64,000 nucleotides of DNA, from NCBI GenBank assembly GCA_013115135.1, contig JABANP010000006.1:62001-126000 (forward strand), written 5' to 3'. The notes below the pieces were generated by a model. That model ran no database searches. It worked only from the letters and a program-made list of their open reading frames with translations, and had not been told where the DNA came from. The DNA comes from Perkinsus olseni (lineage: Eukaryota; Perkinsozoa; Perkinsida; Perkinsidae). Shown here piece by piece: positions 52,283 to 62,200 of the stretch (within the stretch, counting starts at the first letter, position 1; the number at the start of each line of letters is the position of its first letter). The position numbers and the translations under genes are program-made.

Positions 52283-54701
52283 ATGGCTTCCGCAGCGACC
52301 AACAAGGACCACTATAAGGCTCGTATAGAGAAGAACTTGGATAATACCCTTGCCGAGTGCTTTATCCCCGAGCTTGGCATGCCGAAGAAGGGGAAGGTTC
52401 GCGAGATCTATTTTACTGATGCCAACGTTGTTATGGTTACTAACGATAGGTGACGTCTGAGATCCCGCTTGGTTGTCTCATTCTCTCTCGATCTCAGAGT
52501 CTCCGCATTCGACTATGTCTTGCCTAACATGATACCCTTCAAAGGGTCAAGTTTTGAATACGATCTCGCAGTGGGCTATGAACTCAACCAAAGACATTGT
52601 ATGCGAGATGGTCGCTTCTGGCGGATGAAGTCCACTTTCCACAGGTGCCTAACGCTATGGTCGGCGATCACTTGGTAGATCCCGCTGTTGTGGTGCAGAA
52701 GAAGATGAAGAATGTTGGAGTTGAATGCATTGTTAGGGGATATCTTTGGGGTGAGTTCCGCAGACTTGACGTTTGTTCTTACTGTTTTTTCTTATTTCTC
52801 ATATCAGGAAGCATGGCCGCTGCTTATGAGAAAGGTGATCGTACCTTCTGTGGTCTGAAGCTAGAGGAGGGCTTACTAAGGTTAGTCGAAGGTCAAGATT
52901 TGGTACTGTGGAAGCGCGTGGCAGGTATCAAAGTTCCCTACCCCAATTTTCACTCCCACTACTAAGGCCGATGTCGGCCACGACGAGAATATGACAATGG
53001 ACGAAGTGAGTTAAGCATGCCTGAGTAGGTTGTGAGGAGTGTTCAGGTGATCCGTTTCTGTGGCGCGGACGTTGCCCAGAAAATCAAGGAACTGTCACTG
53101 AAGTGAGTCGCTATCTGCTGCTGTGGTGAATCTTGAGTACCTCGGCTTGTTATCTTCAGATTATACGAAAGAGGGGCTGAGCTTATGCGTCAGAGAGGCC
53201 TGATTCTTCTCGACACCAAGTATGAGTTCGGGATCGATGAGAGCGGAATGTTGCACGTGATTGATGAGGTAAGAACAGCCCTGTCCTGTTCCCACAAGGT
53301 TGATCCGGGCCGTGTGATATTTGTTGCTATCGCAGGTCAACACGCCGGACTCGTCTCGCATGTGTGATGTGAAGGAGTGGGAGGAGAAATTCCCGCAAAT
53401 TCAGAAGATCATGCATGATGGGAAGTGAGTGTTTGGGGCGGCGAGAGGGACACTATTGATTCCATCGGGTAGGCTTGACTCTGCTAGAAGTGGTCAGAGC
53501 GATGCTTCCTGGGCTAGATGGTACGTGTTTTCGACGAGTGCTTCGCCTCCGCTTTATAATATCTCGAGAGGGATATCTTATTACTGCCCGCGACCGGATA
53601 GTAACCAGGGCTGCTGTTCGTCAGTTACCGCAACGTCTCCGAGCTGCTGAAGGATCATCCCCATCTGAAACCTGCTGAGTTTTCGAAGCAGTATGTTCGG
53701 GACGCACTCCTCGATATGGGTTTTAAGCCCGACCAAGACAAGTCCGTGCCAAAGCTTTCCAAGGAGCACGTCGTCGAGTGTGCTTATCGGTGAGATCAGG
53801 GGCGCTGAGCCGCTCTTTCTATACGGTGATCGCGCATCTCCTCTTACTAGGTACATTGCTGTGTGTGAGCGAGTAACTGGCCAATCGTTTGAATGGCCTT
53901 CGGAGACTGTCAAGCTGACACCTGAAGAGCGAGTCTGCAGCAACTTGAAACACCATGGATTTGTGCGTATTGCAATCTTCGTGCGCCTCCTATCCTCTTC
54001 CTCTGTCCCAGATTAAAGGTTGCTGTGCTGCTGTTTTCGCTGGAAGTGATTCGGACATGCCCCACATCGAGAAATGTCAGAAAGAGCTAGCCAAGTGAGA
54101 TATTTCACTACCACTATCCGAGGTGGTAAATCCATTATAGGTACGGCATACCTTCGCATTATAGAATCTGCTCCGCACATAAGCAGCCAACCAGACTGGA
54201 GGCCGCTCTGCAGATGTAGCAGATGCTACTGAATGAAGTTTGCTGGTATCTCGTCAGCTCAGGTATAACAAGTCGATCGAACCAATGGCTATAATTGCCT
54301 CTGCTGGTGGTACAGACGCATTGAGTGGGACGGCTTCTTTCCTATCGGTCTGGCCTGTGGTGTCGTGTCCCCCTGACCCCCACAACCCGTCTTGCATTGG
54401 TAACCCTCCACTTTCCAGCAATGTGTAAGTGCTCACTCTGTGGGTACCGTTTCGAACTGGAAACTCAATGTGACGATCATATATCCATCGTCCTCTCCAG
54501 CGTATTAGGCGGTGTTATTGAGCGCTCATGATACACGTCTTCTTTTTATTTAGTTACGTTCAACGTCCTGGCAACGCTGCACGATTCATTGCGCAGATGT
54601 TCGGGTCATGCTGCAATGTGAAGTCCGTTCGGAAGGCTTTAGTAGATGAAGCCGAGGGAAAAGTTAAGAAGCTTGTCGCCGCCGATAAGTGGAGTTCATG
54701 A
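52283..54701 (+). CDS. Fused SAICAR synthetase (PurC) and AIR carboxylase (PurE)
   Basis: Two steps of de novo purine synthesis in one cytosolic protein. The ATG at 52283 gives MASAATNKDHYKARIEKNLD. PurC motifs follow: KGKVREIYFTDANVVMVTND, RVSAFDYVLPNMIPFKG, VPNAMVGDHLVDPAVVVQKK, CIVRGYLWG, FPTPIFTPTTKADVGHDENM, LILLDTKYEFGIDESGML and VNTPDSSRM. After a linker, the PurE part has VAAVFAGSDSDMPHIEKCQK, IPSHYRICSAHKQP, ASAGGTDALSGTASF and PGNAARFIAQMFG, ending LVAADKWSS with TGA at 54699-54701. At TTC AAA G GGT CAA (52538-52547) the frame shifts by one; skipping one base restores the conserved PFKGQVLN. The animal enzyme has the same domain order. More than ten short introns. Confidence 0.87.
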
Positions 54702-54871
54702 GACTTTTTCGGTAAAATCCAGATTTTTTAATCCTGTTTAAACTCTCCCATGAGGAAATATGAAGAACAGAATTTTCCGGCTTGAAATGAGAGCGTGGGT
54801 TATTAATTCATAAGGGCATATGGCGAAACATGGTGATCGCTTTCTGGGCCTCATAGTTTGTTACTTCCATC

Positions 54872-55261
54872 ATGCTCGAAGCTTTGTCTTCTCTGTGTGT
54901 TTGTCCTGGTCAGATGGGAGTGGTCGAAGGACGCATCAGGCACCCCAAGGGAGTGTTCAACGTCACGAAGGCTTCCGTCACCGTTTCTGGATACCTTACC
55001 TTTAGAGAGAATGAGTTGTTATTCGATATGGACCTTCAGGTCATTATATGCTCTCTCAAAGTTGATAATATTGCTTATGAAATGTATGGCGATAATCTAG
55101 TCGTGATCATGGAGAACAAGGCACTTGAAGCCGCGGTTGCGAGATGCCCCATCTTTGACAGGAAAAGAGACTTCATGGCTTTAGATTTCGTGCGAGAACC
55201 AAGTGGGAATAAGCTCATTCACTGGGGTTCGCTGAGGACCACTTTCTGGCAAAGGACTTAG
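54872..55261 (+). CDS. Small secreted protein, GRIRHPKG family, copy 1
   Basis: About 120 residues. From VEGRIRHPKGVFNV onward it aligns by eye with the gene at 57048-57461: shared blocks are GRIRHPKG, the FDMDLQVIICSLKVDNIAYE/FDIHVVIYECHIDVNGVGYE region, AYEMYGDN/GYEMLGSD and AAVARCP/DAIAACP. The N-terminus is unclear. In this frame MLEALSSLCVCPGQMG is a weak leader, while another frame gives the stronger hydrophobic stretch SKLCLLCVFVLV. An intron or frame error in the leader is therefore likely. It ends at 55261 (TTFWQRT). The immunoglobulin-like alternation of beta strands is only an impression. Function unknown. Confidence 0.5.
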   Translation: MLEALSSLCVCPGQMGVVEGRIRHPKGVFNVTKASVTVSGYLTFRENELLFDMDLQVIICSLKVDNIAYEMYGDNLVVIMENKALEAAVARCPIFDRKRDFMALDFVREPSGNKLIHWGSLRTTFWQRT

Positions 55262-55520
55262 TGCCACGTTGAGTCAGCTTACGAGGGGCAAATGCAGACT
55301 AAATTCAGTAATCACGATCTTTCAACTCCTAGTGGGGATTTGGGGCTCTGTTATTACGTGTGGCGCTGCGATTTGTGTCTATTCGATTTTCGTATGCGCC
55401 CATTTTTGTCATGATACAACCTGCAAGTATCATTTGGTCAACTTTGTTGCTATTGCTGTATTCGTCATAGATGTGTTGTTAGAGTATATAGGTTCGCGTT
55501 AAAGTGGCAGTATCTACATT

Positions 55521-55556
55521 CCGATTGGCAGATTCACTAAAGTATCTGCCAATCGG
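55521..55556. repeat. Perfect 13-bp hairpin
   Basis: CCGATTGGCAGAT pairs with ATCTGCCAATCGG across a 10-base loop. It lies about 260 bp downstream of the preceding stop codon. Confidence 0.9.
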
Positions 55557-55731
55557 CCAAGCTTCTCGCTGCGGAGGGGCATATCCTGACCATCACACTG
55601 CGATTCAATTCGGAGGGTATTCATGAGTGTTATCGATCCCTCGTATTTTTCATCGGTTGCTGTCGGCTACCGAGGACTTCATTACGACACCGGTGAGACC
55701 GAGGGGCAGGGTGAGGGAACTGGGCACTCCT

Positions 55732-55765
55732 GGTCAGTAAGTCCCACCGGTCAGTAAGTCCCACC
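55732..55765. repeat. Two 17-bp tandem copies
   Basis: GGTCAGTAAGTCCCACC is present twice head to tail with no mismatch. Confidence 0.92.
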
Positions 55766-55887
55766 AGCATGCTCTTTGGCAGGATGACGGTATTACATTC
55801 TTCGAAGTCGCCCGTGAGGAGATCGAGAGAATGGTTCCGCGTTTGATCACCTAGCTAAAGCGAGTACTTTCTTGGCGTATGCACGTT

Positions 55888-56114
55888 CTCGGCCGCTTTC
55901 CGGCCAGGCGATAGACCAACGGTTGGGAGGCAGTTGGCTGTTTATAAGGTCGGGATACTTAGCGCAGGAGGCCAGCCCTTTTGTGGTTTGGCTGGCCCGA
56001 CCAAGAACCCTACAAACTCCAATAGTGCCCTCATGGTGGCTTCGAGTCGCCTGGCCGTATGGCGGCCGCGAGCGAGAGAGATGCCTCATTCTCTTAGACA
56101 CTGAGAGAATGAGG
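55888..56114. repeat. Nested imperfect inverted repeats
   Basis: The outer arms at 55888-55911 and 56046-56072 are imperfect complements (CTCGGCCGC and GGCCAGGCGA shared). Inside, GGCCAGCC (55970-55977) pairs with GGCTGGCC (55990-55997), and GGTCGGG (55948-55954) pairs with CCCGACC (55996-56002). A separate perfect 11-bp stem, CCTCATTCTCT/AGAGAATGAGG, spans 56084-56114. It could be a decayed foldback element. Confidence 0.6.
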
Positions 56115-57047
56115 GGTCATTTACGCTATACACATACGACTAAGCATAGCTCATGCCCTAAAAGCTTATGCCTCGTAAGCCTTCTCACCAATCCGGACGG
56201 TGGCATGATGCTCAATCACATTAACCGGGCCTGACTGAGGCCGCCCAGCATCGTTCAGATTGAGCCTATCATGCTGTAGCGGTTGAGGTTGAAGATGGAT
56301 GAACGATGGTCAGAACACCCTCGCCGACTGTGTTACCGTGACACTGAAGTCTTAGCTGTCCCTGTCGTGTCTACTTTCGACCGTGACGTAGTTGTCTTTG
56401 CTGTCCCCTGTTGTCCCCTTCGTGTCTCCTTCACAGCCTTCTCCGGTATTGGGATCTCCTCCGATAGTTCTTCGTCTTTTCTTTCTCCCGTTTGTCCGTT
56501 GACTGGCTGACGCTATGAGCGCGCGCTAAGAACGCGTGCGCAAGGCCTTTTTGCCCGCGATCCCGGCGGGAACTTCCCGCTCATAGGGATCAGCTGCGTT
56601 TCGAAGAGTCGTCTTCCGAAGTATGGTCATAGTAAATTTATTTCTTGAAGGTCTCTGAAGCTCTGTGAATTGTAGAAGTGGTTTTTCTGTGAGACCTCAA
56701 ATGGCATCCTCGAGTCGTGTTCACGGGACGGAGTCACCCAATGAACCCCACAGTAGCAACCTGCTCAATACATCGTCGCTCTTCAGTTCATACGCACTCA
56801 CTGTTATGTTTTCTCTTAGAATGTTGTTGCGACTCGTAACTAACGAAGTTGCTCTCTCGTTGAGGACTATTATAGGATTTCTTTTTTGGCGTACTGATAG
56901 TCTGCTGAAGTTGATTGGTGGCGTGTTTTGAGACTTCGCGTACTCGAGGATTGTGCATGCCCATGACTGAACCGATTTGACGTCGAAAACTCCAGTTTGT
57001 AAGCATTTCGAGCATCGAGCAGTCATCCTCAGTTCGTTTCGTTTATC
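56115..57047. other. Spacer between the two GRIRHPKG genes
   Basis: There is no supported gene. A pyrimidine-rich stretch with repeated TGTCCC lies near 56350-56430. Open frames on both strands at 56665-57026 are AT-rich and lack motifs. Confidence 0.4.
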
Positions 57048-57461
57048 ATGCCGAGCTTTCTAACCATCCTTTCAGCCGCTGTCGTCCTGATAGGCGTTGC
57101 CGACGGACGTATTAGGCATCCTAAAGGGCTCTTCATACCCGACCCAAGGCAGCCGGCCCCGTACATGGATGGATCTTTTCGCTTTGAAGACGATGAGCTC
57201 CGATTCGACATTCACGTCGTCATCTATGAGTGTCACATCGATGTTAATGGCGTTGGATATGAAATGCTGGGTTCTGATGCTGTTATCATCAAGATATCGC
57301 AGCCTCTCGCTGACGCTATTGCCGCTTGCCCTCAACTTCAACGAGACGACTTTCATGAACTTGAGTTCAAACCATCCAGCGATCCGGGCCAGGATAAGAT
57401 CATTTACAGTTATAGGGGCTTTTGGGCGGCCCCATTCATCCAGAGTGCTTGCTTAGTGTAG
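57048..57461 (+). CDS. Small secreted protein, GRIRHPKG family, copy 2
   Basis: Predicted protein of 137 residues in one exon. The ATG at 57048 opens a clear signal peptide, MPSFLTILSAAVVLIGVADG, directly followed by RIRHPKGLF. It contains a Pro-rich insertion (IPDPRQPAPYMDG) absent from copy 1, then FDIHVVIYECHIDVNGVGYE, DAVIIKISQPLADAIAACP and a C-terminal FWAAPFIQSACLV. Three cysteines are present, one of them matching copy 1 in the ACP/RCP block. A tandem paralogous pair with divergent sequence suggests a lineage-specific secreted family. No function is inferred. Confidence 0.62.
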   Translation: MPSFLTILSAAVVLIGVADGRIRHPKGLFIPDPRQPAPYMDGSFRFEDDELRFDIHVVIYECHIDVNGVGYEMLGSDAVIIKISQPLADAIAACPQLQRDDFHELEFKPSSDPGQDKIIYSYRGFWAAPFIQSACLV

Positions 57462-57743
57462 CATTGCAATGGAGCTGCTTGCCTCGACGAAAACCACATT
57501 TCCCTCACCTCTCTCTTACGGAGATGAGGCAGATCGCATACCACCATGCGGCATGGTCCATGCCTTACGCGGGTGGGCTCACCCTCAACTTCTATCGGCT
57601 TGAGCTACAGTAGGAGTTTATTCAGGATGAATTATTTTTCTCGATGTGGTATTATCTACGATAGTGGGCAGTGGTACGAGACTCGCCCGTCTCCCTCTTT
57701 ATTTTGCGTCAGCTATTACGCTTGCGCGCAGTGGTGGGCACGC

Positions 57744-57891
57744 GTGCCTGGTCGCGCCAAGCCGTCGCTATTCTTTCTTTCGCACACCCAATGTTTGAGT
57801 CGTAAAAGGCTCCGTTAGTGCCTGGTCGCGCCAAGCCGTCGCTATTCTTTCTTTCGCACACCCAATGTATGAGTCGTGAAAGTCTCCGTTA
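57744..57891. repeat. 74-bp tandem duplication
   Basis: Two copies (57744-57817 and 57818-57891) both begin GTGCCTGGTCGCGCCAAGCC and differ at only a few bases in the second half (TTTGAGTCGTAAAAGG against TATGAGTCGTGAAAGT), indicating a recent duplication. Confidence 0.92.
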
Positions 57892-59271
57892 CTATCAAGC
57901 CTATGCCTAAGTAGTTGATTACTGATTTGGAGACCCCATGTCTTCCTCCGGAGGGTCGCGTTCATGGGGCGAGGCAGGTCAAACTCTTACACACGACACG
58001 CGACCAGTGTTAAGGCGGTTTCACACTGAGGGGGCTATCACTCTGAAGTTGAATTAAGACCAGGTGCCAAAAGGATGACCCTCAAGTAGCTGAGTTGCGA
58101 TTTGGCTCCTTGACCTCGCATATGATAGCTTGACTACGCAGCATATTATATGCTTGTCTTCCAAGTTAGTGAACCAAGTGGCGCCAGGGTTTTACAATGT
58201 AGCTCTCGGCAAAGCAAATTCGGCCTCCACCCGGCGCTCAGTAACAGCATACCCAACATCGGAGTAGTCGACCAGGCTTATCTCAGTTTCCGAACGGAGT
58301 CTCCGTTGCGGCTGAAAAGCAGCGGCTTATGAGTGTAATAAACGGACTAACTATCAGCCTGCTACTTGACTCGCTGACAGCGAGTCGTAATGAAATGGTG
58401 CAGTCGTCGAGTCAGGCAGATGGTGATGAAATCGTTCGCGTTTTTGGGCCTCCGATTCCGGCAGTAGCGGCTTTTTGAAGATACACTATTCCGGCCCGAC
58501 GTGAGCTGGTCGGTTGGTTTGATCGATAATCGATTACAGTTTCAGGAAAGCGTTGAATTTAGCGTGAACATCCATCTTCACAGGTCAACGGGACGTAATT
58601 TCATCGGTCGAATGCCGATGTTACCCACAACTTCCCAACTGATGCCTCGGGTGTAGTGATTTCAAATTCCGGTCAGGTGTGATTAACCAAGGATGGGTTT
58701 CCAGTTCTCAACCCCTACCGCTAAGTTCGAGAAATCCACTTCGCTCCGAATAATGGACTCAATACCGCGAAAAACTATTCCTATTCTTTCCCTGGATGGT
58801 CTGTTTGATCCTTGGTCAATCCCACGATCGATGATCCTCGTTCAGTGTGTGTGAGGGTGGTTAAAGTCCAACGCCGACAGTACGGCTTAGTTACACTAGC
58901 ACCGGTGTAACATCCAGTAACGATCTTTCAGTACCATTCGAATGTACCGTGCGTTCAGTAATGAGTACTCGAAGTCGTTGAAGACAACCAGCATCATCGG
59001 CTGTGTTCGCACGCAAAAGCAAAATGTGGACTCCTAAATGTGTTGTGGGCCCACACATGCTATGCCGGTGTCCCGTACTTCGCTGCATGATCTCGGATGG
59101 CAAACCTGCCTTTTTCGAAAAAATGGTAAACAGAGTTATCCGCGGAAAACAGTGCACTGGGCCTCGCTGTTTCTCGCTTCATGTCGTCCACGGCTCTGGT
59201 GTTGGTCAACGTCAATAGGTCAATGACTCATTGACTTCAGCACAAGCTATAAACTAAAAAGCACGAAACAA
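57892..59271. other. Spacer without a supported gene
   Basis: It holds odd palindromes at 58368-58386 (GACTCGCTG/CAGCGAGTC around A58377) and 59219-59235 (GTCAATGA/TCATTGAC around C59227). A distant imperfect inverted repeat pairs about 58681-58696 (GATTAACCAAGGATGG) with about 58807-58822 (GATCCTTGGTCAATCC). The last palindrome lies about 40 bp beyond the RAD50 stop codon. Confidence 0.45.
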
Positions 59272-62200
59272 TTATTGTAAATCTATAACAGGACACTGTC
59301 TGATAAAACTGAATCCGTCATTATCCTTGGCGACACGATAGTAGTAATCACAGGGATGAGTTGGCCCCGTCACGAGCTTCCGAACGAACTCTTCGTCATG
59401 GGTGATGAGAAGCAGTTGGAAAGTTGGAGCTATTCCGCCGGGCCTCGATAAGATCAGCGAGCGCATCAGCCTGAAAGACATTCGACACTGCCGCCATTTC
59501 GAAATTTCCACCACCCACCAGCCCCTCGATGTTGGTAGAGTCCAAGTTAGTCGTTGGCTCGTCGAGCGCTAAGATACCACAGTTGCAGCAGAAACTCTCC
59601 GCCAGTGCCAAGCGAATTATCAAAGATGCAAGCACTCGCTGCCCAGCGGAGCATCGCCCTCTCATGTCCACTTCAACTCCCTGACAGGTCATCACCTGAA
59701 GATAGCGATTTTTCATACACGTTGTGCCCAGTGAGCACCTTACAACTCTATAATTATAGCTTCGGAGCCTGGTGGCACTGGTGACACTTGCGGCGCCATC
59801 CTCAGTGTCAGAGCGAATAGCTATGTAATCAATATCTCGGCCTCGATAAACCTCGGGAAATTTCCAATCATTGGAGTTGATGCACCTCGTAGTTTCACGC
59901 CTACCTGCTGCCATAGCTCTCGGATGACTCTGTTTATCTCCATCATCTTGGAGACATGATATCTGACAACGCGTTAACATCCACATGAGAATATGCGCGG
60001 ATAGAGAACGTGGCCTCGGTTGGATGTCGTAGAAAAGGACAGAACATCCACAGGTAGATTTGAGGAGAGTAAACCAAGCGTGAAATTTTCTTGACTGGAA
60101 GCAACAGATAATCCACGTGATACTGGTAGAGTGAACTGCGTCCGCACTCGTCAAGGCAGTTGCCGTGGACGTACCGCATCAGAGCTTTGTCCAGCGCAGA
60201 ATGATAGCGCGACAGATCGTGAGTCGCCATAGCAGACACCTCATGTTGGATGAGGGCGGAGCGGTGACGGTCGTCGATGTTTTTGTAGAGGGAACCTGAT
60301 CTCAAGAACTGCGCTCCCTTACAGTGAAGACCACCCCTACTGTCTAGCTGATGAGAAACGGCTTGCTGCTGCTCAACCAGTTGCGATACTTTCCCCTCAA
60401 GCCTGGATTTCTGTTCTCGCAGTTCCTAGAAATTTGGGAACTGGCCTGTTTTTCTCGACAACCAACCCACTCACCACGACCACAGACCGCAACTCTTCGA
60501 CTTGTCGCGCCTTCCCTGCGTGATCGGCTACACCCAGTTCTTGCTGGAGCGCCTCTACGTCCTTCCCGAAAGTCGATAGCTCCCGCTGCAGCGACTTGAG
60601 CTGAATCAACCCTCAGCATTCGGTGACGGTGGAGCGGCCCAACCAGTCCACCTTAATATTTTGCACAAGCTCTTCCCGGCATCTCTCCTTTTCTCGGAGC
60701 TCCTCTTCGCATTGGCCCCTCTTTAGTGCGAAGTGTCTCTACCGTATCTATGGCGCTTCGCTCCGCCGACTCTGCCTCTGCGAATTTGCGTTGAATCTCC
60801 GACGAATTCTGAGGTTGGTGGTTATCAAGCCGAAGAAGAGCTCAAAACTCGGAGCCAGGACGGGAGACTCACCCGCGCCTTCTCTTTCAAGGCCGAGATT
60901 GAGTTGACAAGCTGCCTCGAACTCTCCATCTGCTGCTGCACCTACAGGGCTACCTTATTGCGGGCCCGAACCTTCAACCCTCTCCTCACTTCTCGAACCC
61001 GCTGCTCTTTGCCTTCAACCACCTCCCGAGAAGCGTTCCGGACTTCACCGCGCTTGCGACGGCACGAGTCCAGTTCCTCGTTGAGCGAAGCCTAAGCTCA
61101 CTAGGATTCAGTTCTGTAATGTCGAGAAACACTCACCAGTCTTGCTCGGCAATCCCCCGCTTGCTCATCAAGTTTTCGGATTTCCTCTGTAGCTCGCGCT
61201 CCCTCCTCTTCCGCCTCTCGTACACGGGTTAGACGATCGCGGAGAGAAGCCAGCTTTCCCTGAGCCAGGACAACGAGTGCGCGAGCTCTACCCTCAGCGC
61301 GGCTATGCACATAAGCATCTTGAGCCACCTCTAAGTCTAGGCGAAGGATCACGGGTGGGATGATGATATCAAGAGGGTGCGCCACGGCCGACCCACTTTC
61401 AGCTTCTCGTTCTCCACGAGTGACCTGGCTATTCCCTTCAACTAGCTGGTCCTTCTCGTCCCTTAATCTCTTCTCTTCCTCATCGAGCTGTGCCATTCGC
61501 TGTTGTGCGGCGTCCACTTTGCGTCGCTCGTCTACAAGGTTCGACCCTAGCATCCGAGAAAACACATACACGAACGGAGCGCTGAGCGCTCCACGCTCAC
61601 CCGCGGCGGAAAGTCCTTGCAGCTTCGACCTTGCCCCCTGCAGCGCTCTCTCTGCTGCGTCCAGTTGATTGGCCGTTGATGCAAGTCGGGCTGCTGCGGA
61701 TTGTAGTGACGAAAGAGATGTCAACTAAGCGGCACAGAGGATGAGTTTTCCGGACGAGAGGCTTCTTCTGCCTGACGAAGGCATTGTCCCAACCCAGACG
61801 GCGTGAGGGTCAGGACACGGAGGCAGGAGAGATACTTTCTCTTGTCATAAGCAAAAGCACCAGCAGCAATCATACACGAGTATATTTTAAATTTTTTTTC
61901 GAATATTCGAGGATCCTACACAATCGCCAAAACATACCTCCTTCTCTGCAGCTGACAGTCGACCTGACGACCTATCCGTGTCCATCTCAATCTGCATGAG
62001 ACTCGACTCTGCCTCGCGTAACTGACCAAATTGTCTCTATCGCAGTAGTGGACAGTGGTAATACTCACTCGTTCTTTGATACCCGGAATGGCTTCCGACT
62101 GTAATTTCTCCAGCGCGGCCCAATCGGGAAGGAGGGCTTGCGCGGCTGAAGTTGAGAAGCAATCATGCAGGACTATACATTAACACAACTTAGAGCGCCA

